Positions 52,068 to 60,803 of a DNA stretch of 64,000 nucleotides are shown here, piece by piece (position 1 is the stretch's first letter; every line of letters begins with the position of its first letter). Source of the stretch: Anaerolineaceae bacterium (lineage in GTDB: Bacteria; Chloroflexota; Anaerolineae; Aggregatilineales; Phototrophicaceae). Both the position numbers and the translations under genes were made by a program. Under the pieces are notes generated by a model. That model was given only the letters and a program-made list of their open reading frames with translations. It was not told where the DNA came from and did no database searches. The DNA is taken from the NCBI GenBank assembly GCA_002699585.1, contig PABP01000021.1, positions 248,001 through 312,000 on the forward strand, read 5' to 3'.

Positions 52068-52790
52068 GTGACGACGGAAACTGAAAATCGTCCACTGCGA
52101 GTGTTGGGCGTCTTTGCGCATCCCGATGATGCGATGTTCTTCTGTGGGGCAACTTTGGCCTTGTTTGCAATGGATGGTGCTGAATTGACGCTCGTTGTAG
52201 CGACAAGCGGCGATAAAGGCAGCGACGACCTTGAAATGACATCCGAACGCCTGGTTGAAATCCGGGAAGCTGAAGAGCGTGCTGCCGGGGCGGCTCTCGG
52301 TGCAAAGGATGTCGTCTTCTTACGCTACAAAGATGGTGAGCTTGCTCCCACGCTTGACTTGCGTCGTGACATCGTTCGTATGATCCGCATGAAGAAACCC
52401 GATATTGTCTTCACGCTCGATCCGACTGTTTTCTGGTACGGAACCGGTGGCATCAATCACCCGGACCACCGTGCCATTGGCGAAGCGACGCTGGCGGCAG
52501 TCTTCCCAACTGCGCGCGATCGCTTGAACTTCCCGGAGCAGGAGCGCGATGAGGGATTGGAGGCCCATAAAGCCTTAACGGTCTATATTGCTGGTGCTGC
52601 CGACCCAACTATGACTCTGGATGTAACACGCTCCATCGATACTAAAATTCGTTCGCTCCATGAGCACAAAAGCCAAATCAAAGACATGGAAGCGATGGAA
52701 AAACGCATAAAAGAACGGGCGCTGGACCCCACTGCGCCGTCACAATATCCACGCTATGTGGAGCATTTTCGGGTGATTCAGCTTCGGTAA
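52068..52790 (+). CDS. PIG-L/LmbE family N-deacetylase
   Basis: A 240-residue zinc-dependent deacetylase. The zinc motif A-H-P-D-D is at residues 17-21, and the later zinc His lies in I-N-H-P-D-H-R-A. S-G-D-K-G-S-D-D and R-E-A-E-E-R-A-A are typical of the family. Members deacetylate N-acetylglucosamine-containing molecules such as mycothiol or bacillithiol precursors, or lipid-linked sugars; which one is not shown by context. GTG start behind GAGGGGA. A 7-8 bp hairpin without T-run (52812-52833) lies after the stop. Confidence 0.9.
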   Translation: MTTETENRPLRVLGVFAHPDDAMFFCGATLALFAMDGAELTLVVATSGDKGSDDLEMTSERLVEIREAEERAAGAALGAKDVVFLRYKDGELAPTLDLRRDIVRMIRMKKPDIVFTLDPTVFWYGTGGINHPDHRAIGEATLAAVFPTARDRLNFPEQERDEGLEAHKALTVYIAGAADPTMTLDVTRSIDTKIRSLHEHKSQIKDMEAMEKRIKERALDPTAPSQYPRYVEHFRVIQLR

Positions 52791-52811
52791 CGAGTTGGTT
52801 TCTCAATGGAT

Positions 52812-52833
52812 TGCCCCTGTTTGGGCAGGGGCA
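52812..52833. repeat. GC-rich perfect hairpin between the PIG-L and M20 genes
   Basis: TGCCCCTG-TTTGGG-CAGGGGCA, 8 bp with a 6-base loop, just 15 bases before the M20 start codon. No T-run on either strand, so it is probably an mRNA-processing or translation element rather than a terminator. Confidence 0.45.
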
Positions 52834-52848
52834 TAGATAGGTATCTGA

Positions 52849-54042
52849 ATGACATTAATCAATTTTGCCAGTGCGGCCCAGACAATGGAAGAACGTCTGG
52901 TGGCGCGGCGACGAGAATTTCATAGACATCCTGAACTGGCTTTTGAAGAACATTGGACGTCAGGGCGTGTTGCGGATTATCTGCGCGACCTGGGCCTGGA
53001 AATCCAGACGGGCGTTGGTGGGACAGGCGTGGTTGCCATCCTCGATGGTGCCAATGATGGCCCCACCGTTTTGGTGCGTTCAGACATGGACGCACTGCCT
53101 GTAGAAGAACAAACAGGCGCCGAGTATCGCTCCCAGATTACGGGCAAGATGCATGCTTGTGGTCACGATGGCCATATGAGCGTGGTCCTGGCCACGGCTG
53201 AACTGCTGCTGCAAAATCAGCAGGCACTATCAGGTCGTGTCAAATTTGTGTTCCAGCCCGCGGAAGAAGTGGGGCAAGGTGCGGCGGCGATGGTCCGCGA
53301 TGGCGTCCTTGCTGATCCGAAACCAGACTATTCTGTTGGCTTACACTTGTGGAACGAACTGCCAATTGGTCAGGTGGCCCTGGATAGTGGTCCCGTTATG
53401 GCTGCCGTTTCTGATTTCGAGATTGTCATCGAAGGCAAAGGCGGTCACGCGGGTATTCCTCAGCAAGCTATTGACCCTGTCGTCTGTGCCGCCCATATCG
53501 TGACGGCTTTGCAGTCGATTGTCAGTCGCAATGTGCCGCCCCAAGAAGCTGTCGTGCTCTCCGTGACCATGATCGAAGGCGGATCTGCTAAAAATGTGAT
53601 TCCTACGCAGGCCAAAATGGCAGGGACGCTGCGTACCTTCGACGTAGGGCGCCGTGACGATGTTGTGAATCGTATGCAGGCCATCGCTGAGGGCATCGCC
53701 CAGGGCCTGGATTGCCAAGCAATGCTGGATATCGCGCATCATACAGTCCCTGTAATCAATGATCCCGATATGGTTGAACGGGTTCGGCAGGGTTGGCAGC
53801 AGCAAGATATTGCTTTTGACGATACCACCGTCATGACCACTGCCGGTGAAGATTTCAGCGAGTTCACACAGGGGATTCCCGGCATTTTCTTTTTTGTCGG
53901 CTCGGCCAATCCAGATCGGGGCCTGACGTATCCTCATCATCATGCTAAGTTTGATATTGATGAATCTTCCCTGGTGACAGCGACAACGCTTTTGGCATCT
54001 GCCGTAGGGTCGTTGCTCGCTTCAGAGGGAATGCAAGAATAG
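52849..54042 (+). CDS. M20 family amidohydrolase (hippurate hydrolase/IAA-amino acid hydrolase type)
   Basis: A 397-residue M20D enzyme with catalytic and dimerisation domains. Metal ligands appear in R-E-F-H-R-H-P-E-L at the start, A-C-G-H-D-G-H-M, and Q-P-A-E-E, with the final His in T-Y-P-H-H-H-A-K-F. The satellite domain starts at F-E-I-V-I-E-G-K-G-G-H-A-G-I-P. These enzymes cleave N-acyl amino acids, sometimes N-acetyl-diaminopimelate, in the cytosol; substrate unknown here. The next gene starts 12 bases after the stop. Confidence 0.9.
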   Translation: MTLINFASAAQTMEERLVARRREFHRHPELAFEEHWTSGRVADYLRDLGLEIQTGVGGTGVVAILDGANDGPTVLVRSDMDALPVEEQTGAEYRSQITGKMHACGHDGHMSVVLATAELLLQNQQALSGRVKFVFQPAEEVGQGAAAMVRDGVLADPKPDYSVGLHLWNELPIGQVALDSGPVMAAVSDFEIVIEGKGGHAGIPQQAIDPVVCAAHIVTALQSIVSRNVPPQEAVVLSVTMIEGGSAKNVIPTQAKMAGTLRTFDVGRRDDVVNRMQAIAEGIAQGLDCQAMLDIAHHTVPVINDPDMVERVRQGWQQQDIAFDDTTVMTTAGEDFSEFTQGIPGIFFFVGSANPDRGLTYPHHHAKFDIDESSLVTATTLLASAVGSLLASEGMQE

Positions 54043-54054
54043 AAAGTGTTGTAA

Positions 54055-54702
54055 ATGAACTCTCCTGCATTGCGCTGGAAAACGGGTTTAGGTTGGCTTG
54101 TCTTTTCCGGTGGACACACAGCATCAAGCCCTATCCGTGCTGAAGCCCTGGCCAGAGCCAAAGCGGCTGGGCACGTTGCCTATATTTCATTCGCAGGTGA
54201 TGAAGGCGATGCTCTTATTGATGACATGGAAGACTTGGGTGCACCCAGCGGTTTTCTGATTGATCTGATGGATCCCGATGGTGCCCAGATAACGGAAGAC
54301 CTCAGCCGGGCCAGTGTGATTGTCATTGAAAGTGGTATAGATCTTGATCCGATGCTCAATGGCTTCCCTCAACCTGCGATTGATGGCCTGGAACAAGCGC
54401 TTAATAATGGTTGCGTCATTTTGGTAGAAGGTGTGGGCATCAACTTGTTTGGTCGCTGGATCATGACGGATGGTGGCGATCTGGTTGATGGCTTGGATTG
54501 GGTTGAAAATGGCTTTTTGGAGCCAGGTAATCCTGGTGAGCAGGCTTCTTATGCCATTCAGTCGATTCTGAGTCAGTTACCGCAGGCCATTGCTATTGCT
54601 ATTAATCCTGGTTCCGCTTTGGCGCTTGGTTATGGCAGTAACGTGCAGGTTTGGGGCCAACAAGAGGTGACAATTACCCTGGGCAGCAACTACCAAACAT
54701 AG
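54055..54702 (+). CDS. Cyanophycinase-superfamily-like (S51-like) protein, active site not recognised
   Basis: A 215-residue soluble protein. Its order of motifs (V-F-S-G-G-H at the N-terminus, V-A-Y-I-S-F-A-G-D, A-S-V-I-V-I-E-S-G, a helix, then G-C-V-I-L-V-E-G-V-G) resembles the class I amidotransferase-like fold of cyanophycinase/peptidase S51. The expected G-T-S-A-G-A nucleophile turn is E-G-V-G-I-N, with no serine, so a standard S51 protease mechanism is not supported. The similarity is weak and may be fold only. It follows the M20 gene by 12 bases and is ended by a terminator. Confidence 0.5.
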   Translation: MNSPALRWKTGLGWLVFSGGHTASSPIRAEALARAKAAGHVAYISFAGDEGDALIDDMEDLGAPSGFLIDLMDPDGAQITEDLSRASVIVIESGIDLDPMLNGFPQPAIDGLEQALNNGCVILVEGVGINLFGRWIMTDGGDLVDGLDWVENGFLEPGNPGEQASYAIQSILSQLPQAIAIAINPGSALALGYGSNVQVWGQQEVTITLGSNYQT

Positions 54703-54789
54703 GTAAAAAGTTTCTGCTGTATCCCCATAAAAACTGTTTTCCACTTCATGATGTGTTACACTATAAACCGTCAACCTTTAGCATTATTG

Positions 54790-54813
54790 GGCTGCGTTTT
54801 ACGCGGCCTTTCA
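54790..54813 (+). terminator. Terminator between the S51-like gene and purA
   Basis: GGCTGCGT-TTT-ACGCGGCC pairs over 8 bp with one T-G wobble, then TTTCATTGT. The T-tract is short. Confidence 0.55.
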
Positions 54814-54882
54814 TTGTGTCCATAGCTATTTTATAGCTCAGTTTTTTCACGTTAATTCGAAATCGTGGGGAGTGTTGCCATT

Positions 54883-56169
54883 ATGCCGATGTCCATTGTG
54901 GTCGGCGCACAGTGGGGCGACGAAGGTAAAGGTCGCTTTGTCGATTGGTTAGCCCAGGACTGCGAAATTGTCGCTCGTTTTAGTGGTGGCGATAACGCGG
55001 GCCATACCATTGCCCTGGGTGATGAAGTTTATAAAATGCACTTAATTCCTTCCGGTATCCTCAACCCGGGCACAGTCGCTGTCATGGGTAACGGTATGGT
55101 CATCAATCCGGTGAGCATGTTAAGCGAGATGGAACGCCTTCGCTCTCAAGGTGTAGAAATATCGCCGGAAAATCTGATCGTCAGTGACCGGGCGCACATC
55201 ATCACTCCCGCCCATATCGCGCTGGATAAGCTAAAAGAATACCAGCGTGGCGATGAGTCGATTGGCACAACGCTCAAGGGCATTGGCCCAGCCTATTTGG
55301 ATAAGGTGGGACGCAGTGGCTTGCGTGTCAGCATGATGACCGATGTCGAAGAATTTGCTGAAGACCTCACCGAAAAACTTGCCCAGGCCAACGCCATTCT
55401 TGAAGCAGCAAGCCAACCGCTAATTGATGTTGAAGTCGCTGTGGCCGAATATGTCGATGCGGCCCAGCAATTACGTCCATATATTCAGGATACGGTTGCT
55501 TACTTTGCAGGTCGTCTGCATGAGGGTGCCCGCGTGGTATGTGAAGGTGCGCAAGGTTCACTCCTCGATGTCGATTTTGGTAGCTATCCTTTTGTCACCA
55601 GCTCTAACCCGACTGCTGGTGGTGCCATTACTGGCCTGGGAGTGGGTCCGACACACGTTAGCCAGGTGTTGGGTGTGGCCAAAGCGTTCAACACGCGCGT
55701 AGGTGGGGGCCCCATGCCGACTGAACTCGACGGTGAACTCGGTGATCGGCTGCGCGGCACAGGCGAACAGTTCTGGGATGAATTTGGTACCACAACCGGG
55801 CGTAAGCGGCGTTGTGGCTGGCTCGATGCGGTGATCTTGCGTTATTCAGCCGCAATCAATGGCTTTACCCATTTAGCCCTGACCAAGCTGGACATCCTCA
55901 GCGGCTTTGAGGAACTCAAAATCGCTGTCGCGTATGAAATTGATGGCCAGCGTGTAGAGTATCCACCCAGCACCAATACCGATCTGGCAAAGGCCGTGCC
56001 GATCTACGAAACCATGCCCGGTTGGCAAGAAGATGTCAGCGGTGCGCGCACACCAGATGATCTACCTCAGGCCGCCAAAGATTATATCCAGCGCATAAGT
56101 GAACTGTGCGATGTTCCCGTGCTTGCCGTTGGCGTAGGCCCGGAGCGAAGCCAGGTGGTGGCTTTCTAA
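54883..56169 (+). CDS. purA: Adenylosuccinate synthetase
   Basis: A 428-residue GTP-dependent enzyme joining IMP and aspartate, first step from IMP to AMP. Hallmarks: G-A-Q-W-G-D-E-G-K-G, the catalytic Asp/His of G-G-D-N-A-G-H-T-I, G-T-T-L-K-G-I-G-P-A-Y, Q-G-S-L-L-D-V-D-F-G-S-Y-P-F-V-T and T-G-R-K-R-R-C-G-W-L-D. The start at 54883 (ATGCCGATG) has GGGGAG ten bases upstream; an earlier GTG (54865) is less likely. Its stop overlaps the start of the metal receptor gene (TAATG), an unusual partner. Confidence 0.96.
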   Translation: MPMSIVVGAQWGDEGKGRFVDWLAQDCEIVARFSGGDNAGHTIALGDEVYKMHLIPSGILNPGTVAVMGNGMVINPVSMLSEMERLRSQGVEISPENLIVSDRAHIITPAHIALDKLKEYQRGDESIGTTLKGIGPAYLDKVGRSGLRVSMMTDVEEFAEDLTEKLAQANAILEAASQPLIDVEVAVAEYVDAAQQLRPYIQDTVAYFAGRLHEGARVVCEGAQGSLLDVDFGSYPFVTSSNPTAGGAITGLGVGPTHVSQVLGVAKAFNTRVGGGPMPTELDGELGDRLRGTGEQFWDEFGTTTGRKRRCGWLDAVILRYSAAINGFTHLALTKLDILSGFEELKIAVAYEIDGQRVEYPPSTNTDLAKAVPIYETMPGWQEDVSGARTPDDLPQAAKDYIQRISELCDVPVLAVGVGPERSQVVAF

Positions 56170-56987
56170 TGTCCACACTGCCGGACAATAATCACCCTTA
56201 TGCCCCGCCAGAATTCAGCGTTGCCCCGCGCCGGATTGTGTCCCTCATCCCTAGTATGACAGAGACCCTTTTCGACCTGAACTTGGGCGAGCGTGTGGTA
56301 GGGCGTACCGATTATTGTACGCGCCCGGAAGAACGTGTATCAGCGATCCCATCCATAGGTGGACCTAAGAATCCCAATATTTCGGCGATTCTTAGCTTGC
56401 AACCCGATTTGGTCATTGCCAATCATGAGGAAAATCGTAAGCAAGATGTTGAAGCGCTAGAGGCTGCTGGGATCACAGTCTGGGTGACATATCCCCGTAC
56501 AGTAGATGATGTTTTTGTGCTATTATGGGATGTTATGAATGCCCTCGAAGAAACCAGTATGGTTCCCAGGGTGCGGCTGATTGAATATCAATATGACTGG
56601 GTGAAGGGCCTCTTTCTCGATGAGAAAGATTTGCCGCGTGTCTTTGTACCAATCTGGAAAAACCCGCTCATGACGATTTCATCAGATACCTATATGCACG
56701 ACTTATTGGCTGTCTGCGGTGGTGAGAACGTTTTTGCCGATCAAGAAGCCCGCTACCCTCAGATAACGCTCGCGGATGTCGAAGCGTCACAGCCAGATAT
56801 CGTGCTATTGCCAGAAGAGCCATACGCATTTACAGAAACAGATGCTGCTGAGTTTGGCCGCCTAGATATACCAGCGGCGAAGACGCAGCAGATTCATCTG
56901 GTAGATGGCTCATTGTTGAGCTGGCACGGGACGCGCATCGCTTATGCCCTGGAGAAGCTGCCTGTTCTGTTAAAGAAAGTCAGGTGA
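56169..56987 (+). CDS. Helical-backbone metal/cobalamin receptor (BtuF-like) without signal peptide
   Basis: A 272-residue protein with the TroA/BtuF substrate-binding fold: P-R-R-I-V-S-L-I-P-S-M-T-E-T-L-F-D-L, R-V-V-G-R-T-D-Y-C and P-N-I-S-A-I-L-S-L-Q-P-D-L-V-I. These match periplasmic or lipoprotein receptors for cobalamin or iron-siderophores. Unlike those, it begins directly at the domain with no signal sequence or lipobox, and no permease or ATPase gene is near. It is coupled to purA through TAATG. It could be a cytosolic cobalamin- or heme-binding protein. The longer frame (from 56106) overlaps purA and is rejected. Confidence 0.75.
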   Translation: MSTLPDNNHPYAPPEFSVAPRRIVSLIPSMTETLFDLNLGERVVGRTDYCTRPEERVSAIPSIGGPKNPNISAILSLQPDLVIANHEENRKQDVEALEAAGITVWVTYPRTVDDVFVLLWDVMNALEETSMVPRVRLIEYQYDWVKGLFLDEKDLPRVFVPIWKNPLMTISSDTYMHDLLAVCGGENVFADQEARYPQITLADVEASQPDIVLLPEEPYAFTETDAAEFGRLDIPAAKTQQIHLVDGSLLSWHGTRIAYALEKLPVLLKKVR

Positions 56988-56993
56988 AATGAT

Positions 56994-57824
56994 ATGGTGG
57001 AACAAAATCATGGCGTTGAGGCCGAGGAATATGATGACGTTCTGGAGATATTGAATATCTTCGCCCACGATCTCAAAAATCCACTCGGCGCGATACGTAG
57101 TTTTATTGACCTGATGGGTAATGCAGGTGAACTAAACGAGCGCCAGACGCACTTCGCCAACCGCGCCATGATGAATGTCGACCGCATCCAGCAGATGGTT
57201 AATGAATTGCTGGATTATGCGCGCCTCGATTACTCTGATGAAACCGGTTTTGACATCTGTGATCTGATGCCGATCATCGACTATGGCATTTCGATGGTTC
57301 AAGATTTAGCCAGCCGGCGCCAAATCCAGATTGCTTTACATAATGCGGCTGCCAGTACGTCGATTTGGGCACATCAGCGCCTGCTACAGCACGTCATGGT
57401 CAATCTACTGAGCAATGCCGTAAAGTACAATCGCCGCAATGGCACAGTCACGATTTCTATTGACGATGATGGTCCTTATCTGCGGGTGGATGTGGCTGAC
57501 AGTGGTATTGGCATCCCCGCGGAAAAACTCCCAAAAGTTTTTGACCGCTTCTTCCGGGTCCATAGTGATGCTAGCCAGAATATTGAAGGCACCGGGCTTG
57601 GCTTGGCGGTTGTGAAAGCGCTTGTCGAGAAGCATAATGGGCGCATATCTGTGCAAAGCACATTAGGTGTTGGCAGTACCTTTACTGTTTTATTGCCCAG
57701 CTTGGGGCAAACCGCTCCTGCGAGCTATGATAGTGAAGGGCGCGAATCGTTGGATGCCATTGATGACAATGCGCAGGAATCCCAGGAACAACGCGAGAGC
57801 GAATCAGACGCAGACGATGTCTAA
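56994..57824 (+). CDS. Soluble sensor histidine kinase (HisKA + HATPase)
   Basis: A 276-residue kinase core with no sensor or membrane domain. The H-box F-A-H-D-L-K-N-P-L has the phosphorylated His25; N-box V-N-L-L-S-N-A-V-K-Y-N, G1 D-S-G-I-G-I-P and G2 G-T-G-L-G-L-A-V-V follow. The last 40 residues are acidic and Gln/Ser/Glu-rich. It is 7 bases after the receptor gene, so input might come from that protein, but this is inference. No response regulator lies nearby, so it is an orphan. Confidence 0.88.
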   Translation: MVEQNHGVEAEEYDDVLEILNIFAHDLKNPLGAIRSFIDLMGNAGELNERQTHFANRAMMNVDRIQQMVNELLDYARLDYSDETGFDICDLMPIIDYGISMVQDLASRRQIQIALHNAAASTSIWAHQRLLQHVMVNLLSNAVKYNRRNGTVTISIDDDGPYLRVDVADSGIGIPAEKLPKVFDRFFRVHSDASQNIEGTGLGLAVVKALVEKHNGRISVQSTLGVGSTFTVLLPSLGQTAPASYDSEGRESLDAIDDNAQESQEQRESESDADDV

Positions 57825-57888
57825 CCGGTCCTGATGGCTCCTGAGAATAAAAGTTCCTGAGAAAATGACGTTAGTATCGATCTTTAGC

Positions 57889-57916
57889 TTGAAGGTCTTG
57901 TGAATTCTCGTACAAT
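57889..57916 (+). promoter_or_regulatory. Promoter upstream of the small membrane protein and cta genes
   Basis: TTGAAG (57889-57894), 16 bases, TACAAT (57911-57916), 34 bases before the ATG at 57950, which has a strong GGAGGGG site. Confidence 0.55.
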
Positions 57917-57949
57917 CATAAGGCTTAGCACTCTGTTGGAGGGGTATCA

Positions 57950-58255
57950 ATGAAGCGATCACTCAGCATTTTGGTTTTTCTTGTAATCATCATGCTCATT
58001 GGCGGCGTATTGACATCTGGATTGATCAACGGCGTCCCAACGATCATCCAGTCAGAAAACCCGGATGCGTCCGTCTTCCAGGCAACGCCAGAGCAAGCCA
58101 ATCAGTTCATCATCTGGGTCGTTTTTGTGCTGGTGAATGTCATCGGCGCTGGACTGACTTTGGCCTTGCTGTTCTGGTTTGGTAATCGTGAAGTGAAAGT
58201 CGTTTCTCAGATGCCCGATCGACCCAGTGATGCGGAGCAACTCCCTGCGGAGTAA
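57950..58255 (+). CDS. Small two-helix membrane protein, unknown function
   Basis: A 101-residue protein: N-terminal membrane helix (I-L-V-F-L-V-I-I-M-L-I-G-G-V-L), about 30 residues outside the membrane with P-E-Q-A-N-Q, a second helix (F-I-I-W-V-V-F-V-L-V-N-V-I-G-A), and a polar tail ending E-Q-L-P-A-E. Strong ribosome site (GGAGGGG, six bases). No family recognised. It is in line with ctaA, 81 bases downstream, and could be a small subunit of the respiratory chain; this is only context. Confidence 0.65.
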   Translation: MKRSLSILVFLVIIMLIGGVLTSGLINGVPTIIQSENPDASVFQATPEQANQFIIWVVFVLVNVIGAGLTLALLFWFGNREVKVVSQMPDRPSDAEQLPAE

Positions 58256-58336
58256 CCTTATTTGAGTAACCTTGTTGTTGTGTAGCTAGACTGTCGTTGG
58301 CTGGCTTATTTGTCTGCTTGAAATTGGATTACTATC

Positions 58337-59293
58337 ATGGCCGCGATAAAGAATAGGCATGATCTGTCGAGTCGTACGTTTGTTTCCCTGGCTCTGATAA
58401 CTACATTTTTGACCCTGGGCCTGATTGTATTTGGTGCTGTGGTCCGTGTAACCGATAGTGGCCTGGGTTGTGGTAGCTCCTGGCCGCTGTGCGATGGCAC
58501 GATTATTCCGCCCCTGGATAACCTCACCGCCTGGATCGAGTGGATGCACCGCCTTTTCGCCGCGTTGATTGGCGTTTTTGGCATCATCACACTCGTTGTG
58601 GCATGGCGGGCCTATCGTCAGAACAACCCGACGGTGTTATGGCTCACGGTTGCGGGTGCGGTGCTATTTGCTGTGCAAAGCATTTTGGGCGCAATTGTCG
58701 TTATTTTCGAGCTACCGCCAACATTTGTTACCCTTCATCTCGGTACAGCGATGTTATTGCTTGCGTCGTTGCTGGCTGCGGCTGTTGTAGCCTGGTATCG
58801 GCCACGTCGTCAGCCGACAGGTGACTATGTTCGCCAACTGGCGTATCTCAACGCTGTGTTTGCCCTTGTTATCATTCTGACGGGTGCGTTGGTACGTGGG
58901 GCAGGCGCGACCCTGGCCTGTACGGAATGGCCACTTTGTTTTGAAAATGTCTTGTGGCCAGCCTCATCCGGCCAACTAGCCATGATCCACATGCTGCATC
59001 GTTTTGCAGTCGCGGCGCTTGGCATCAGCTTACTGATTTTGATCTGGCAGGTCTTGGCCAATCGTCAAGATAGCTTGGTACGGTCACTGGCAATGGGTGC
59101 ATTTGTCGCTTATCTCTTACAAGCTGGCATCGGAGCGCTCTATGTTTTGTCTGCTGCTGGGCCGGAATGGGGTGCCGCTCATGTCGGGATGGCGGCTCTC
59201 ACGTGGGCATTGCTTATTATTCTCAGCGTGACCGAAAGTCTCGATTCTGCATCAACTGCTCATAATCAACTGGAAGCTCAATGGCAAGCTTAG
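58337..59293 (+). CDS. ctaA: Heme A synthase (COX15/CtaA family)
   Basis: A 318-residue protein with eight membrane helices in two four-helix repeats. Heme-ligand histidines appear in W-M-H-R-L-F-A, T-L-H-L-G-T-A, H-M-L-H-R-F-A-V and A-A-H-V-G-M-A. The extracytoplasmic Cys pair C-G-S-S-W-P-L-C in repeat one and C-T-E-W-P-L-C in repeat two match CtaA types with two loops. It oxidises the methyl group of heme O to make heme A for aa3-type oxidases. Its end overlaps ctaB by 13 bases. Confidence 0.93.
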   Translation: MAAIKNRHDLSSRTFVSLALITTFLTLGLIVFGAVVRVTDSGLGCGSSWPLCDGTIIPPLDNLTAWIEWMHRLFAALIGVFGIITLVVAWRAYRQNNPTVLWLTVAGAVLFAVQSILGAIVVIFELPPTFVTLHLGTAMLLLASLLAAAVVAWYRPRRQPTGDYVRQLAYLNAVFALVIILTGALVRGAGATLACTEWPLCFENVLWPASSGQLAMIHMLHRFAVAALGISLLILIWQVLANRQDSLVRSLAMGAFVAYLLQAGIGALYVLSAAGPEWGAAHVGMAALTWALLIILSVTESLDSASTAHNQLEAQWQA

Positions 59294-60195
59294 TACGATC
59301 CGATCAGCGCCTAGGCCAACTTTTTAAGGCCTATCGTGAACTAATGAAGATGCGCATTGTTGCGCTGTTGGTCTTCACCTGTGTGACGGCCATGTTTGTG
59401 GCTGCCCAGGGTGTGCCTGATCTCGGCCAACTCCTTGCGACCATTGTTGGTGGCATGTTGTCGGCTGGTGGGGCGAGTGCGCTGAATCAGTTCATCGACC
59501 GTGACATGGACGCCAAGATGAAGCGTACGGCCCATCGTCCGCTGCCCAGTGGGCGTATCAAGCCGATTAACGCGCTGCTGTTTGGCATTGGTCTGGTAGG
59601 GTGGTCTGTGCTGGTGCTTGGCCTGTTTGTAAACTGGCTGGCTGCTCTTTTGGCGTTTATCGGCGCGATCTATTATGTTGTTTTGTATACCATCATCCTC
59701 AAGCGAAACACGGTCGTCAATATTGTGATTGGTGGTGGTGCGGGTGCCATGCCTGTTTTGGTAGGTTGGGCTGCTGTAACGGGTAGCCTGTCGCTAGAGG
59801 CTTTCCTGCTCTTTGCGATAGTTTTCTACTGGACACCGCCACATAGCTGGGCACTCGCCTTGCTTGTCAACGCGGATTACGCTGCTGCTGAAGTGCCGAT
59901 GATGCCTGTTGCCCGTGGTGAACGGACGACACAATGGCAAATCTTGTTTTATTCCATTCAGCTTGTCCTGGTGACGTTGCTGCCAGCGGCTTCTTTACTC
60001 CTGCCCAACGTGGAGTTCCTCGGATTTTTCTATTTCGTGTCGGCGTTGCTTTTGGGCATCGGTATGATCCAAAAGAGCGTGCAACTAATCAGGGAGTCAA
60101 ACAAACCTGCAGCGCGGCGTCTCTATAAATACTCTTCGATGTATCTTGCGTTGCTTTTCCTGGCGATGATCGTGGACTCATTACTGCGTATTTAG
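59281..60195 (+). CDS. ctaB: Protoheme IX farnesyltransferase (heme O synthase)
   Basis: A 304-residue UbiA-type prenyltransferase with about nine membrane helices. The metal/pyrophosphate motif N-Q-F-I-D-R-D-M-D-A-K-M-K-R-T and R-P-L-P-S-G, and the second aspartate loop N-A-D-Y-A-A-A-E-V-P-M-M-P-V are typical. It makes heme O, the substrate of CtaA. Together they imply an aa3-type terminal oxidase, whose genes are not in this window. Confidence 0.95.
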   Translation: MASLVRSDQRLGQLFKAYRELMKMRIVALLVFTCVTAMFVAAQGVPDLGQLLATIVGGMLSAGGASALNQFIDRDMDAKMKRTAHRPLPSGRIKPINALLFGIGLVGWSVLVLGLFVNWLAALLAFIGAIYYVVLYTIILKRNTVVNIVIGGGAGAMPVLVGWAAVTGSLSLEAFLLFAIVFYWTPPHSWALALLVNADYAAAEVPMMPVARGERTTQWQILFYSIQLVLVTLLPAASLLLPNVEFLGFFYFVSALLLGIGMIQKSVQLIRESNKPAARRLYKYSSMYLALLFLAMIVDSLLRI

Positions 60196-60238
60196 CTGTC
60201 TTATATCATTCGCTGCGATTCCAAAGGGTATTCCATTA

Positions 60239-60727
60239 ATGCAGACTCCTCCCAAAACAAAAAGTTCAAAAGCGCCTGTTCTGATAACCATTGGCTTGGT
60301 GAGTGTGGTAGCGGTCATATTTGCATTCGCATTTATCATCGCTAGTCAGGCGAATGTACCAGAGACACTCGACACAGAACTCGATGAAACCACCTATATG
60401 GAAGAAGCGACCGCCCTCGTCGAAATGGGCGATCCTCGCGAAGGTGCCAACCTCATCATCAATCAATTACCGTGCGGTGCCTGCCATATTACTGGCGCAG
60501 GCAATGTCGCCCCGCCATTTGACCTGATCCCGCAGCATGCGCCACTACGCGAGCCGCTCCAACTCGAGGCCTATATCTATGAGTCGATCATTCATCCGCA
60601 TGTCTTCTTGGTTCCGGGTTATCCCAACGCCATGCCGACCGACTACGGTACGTCGCTGACGGAAGAACAACTCGCAGATATTATGGCCTATCTCACGCAA
60701 GTCGCCCGGAGTGCTGCAAGCTCCTAA
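60239..60727 (+). CDS. Membrane-anchored monoheme c-type cytochrome
   Basis: A 162-residue protein: short basic start, uncleaved membrane anchor (residues 13-36), linker, and a cytochrome c domain with heme motif C79-G-A-C82-H83 and a probable Met132 axial ligand in N-A-M-P-T-D-Y-G. The C-terminal helix (L-T-E-E-Q-L-A-D-I-M-A-Y-L) is the usual class I ending. It would carry electrons outside the cytoplasmic membrane, possibly to the oxidase served by ctaA/ctaB. It starts 43 bases after ctaB. Confidence 0.9.
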   Translation: MQTPPKTKSSKAPVLITIGLVSVVAVIFAFAFIIASQANVPETLDTELDETTYMEEATALVEMGDPREGANLIINQLPCGACHITGAGNVAPPFDLIPQHAPLREPLQLEAYIYESIIHPHVFLVPGYPNAMPTDYGTSLTEEQLADIMAYLTQVARSAASS

Positions 60728-60764
60728 AGCCCTTTCCACACATATCAATCAGATTACATCCTCG

Positions 60765-60788
60765 GCAGCGTATGGTATCATACGCTGC
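60765..60788. repeat. Perfect 10-bp inverted repeat upstream of rqcH
   Basis: GCAGCGTATG-GTAT-CATACGCTGC, lying 15 bases before the downstream start codon and followed by TAACGTTT. It could end the cytochrome transcript or be an operator. Confidence 0.5.
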
Positions 60789-60803
60789 TAACGTTTAGAT
60801 TGA

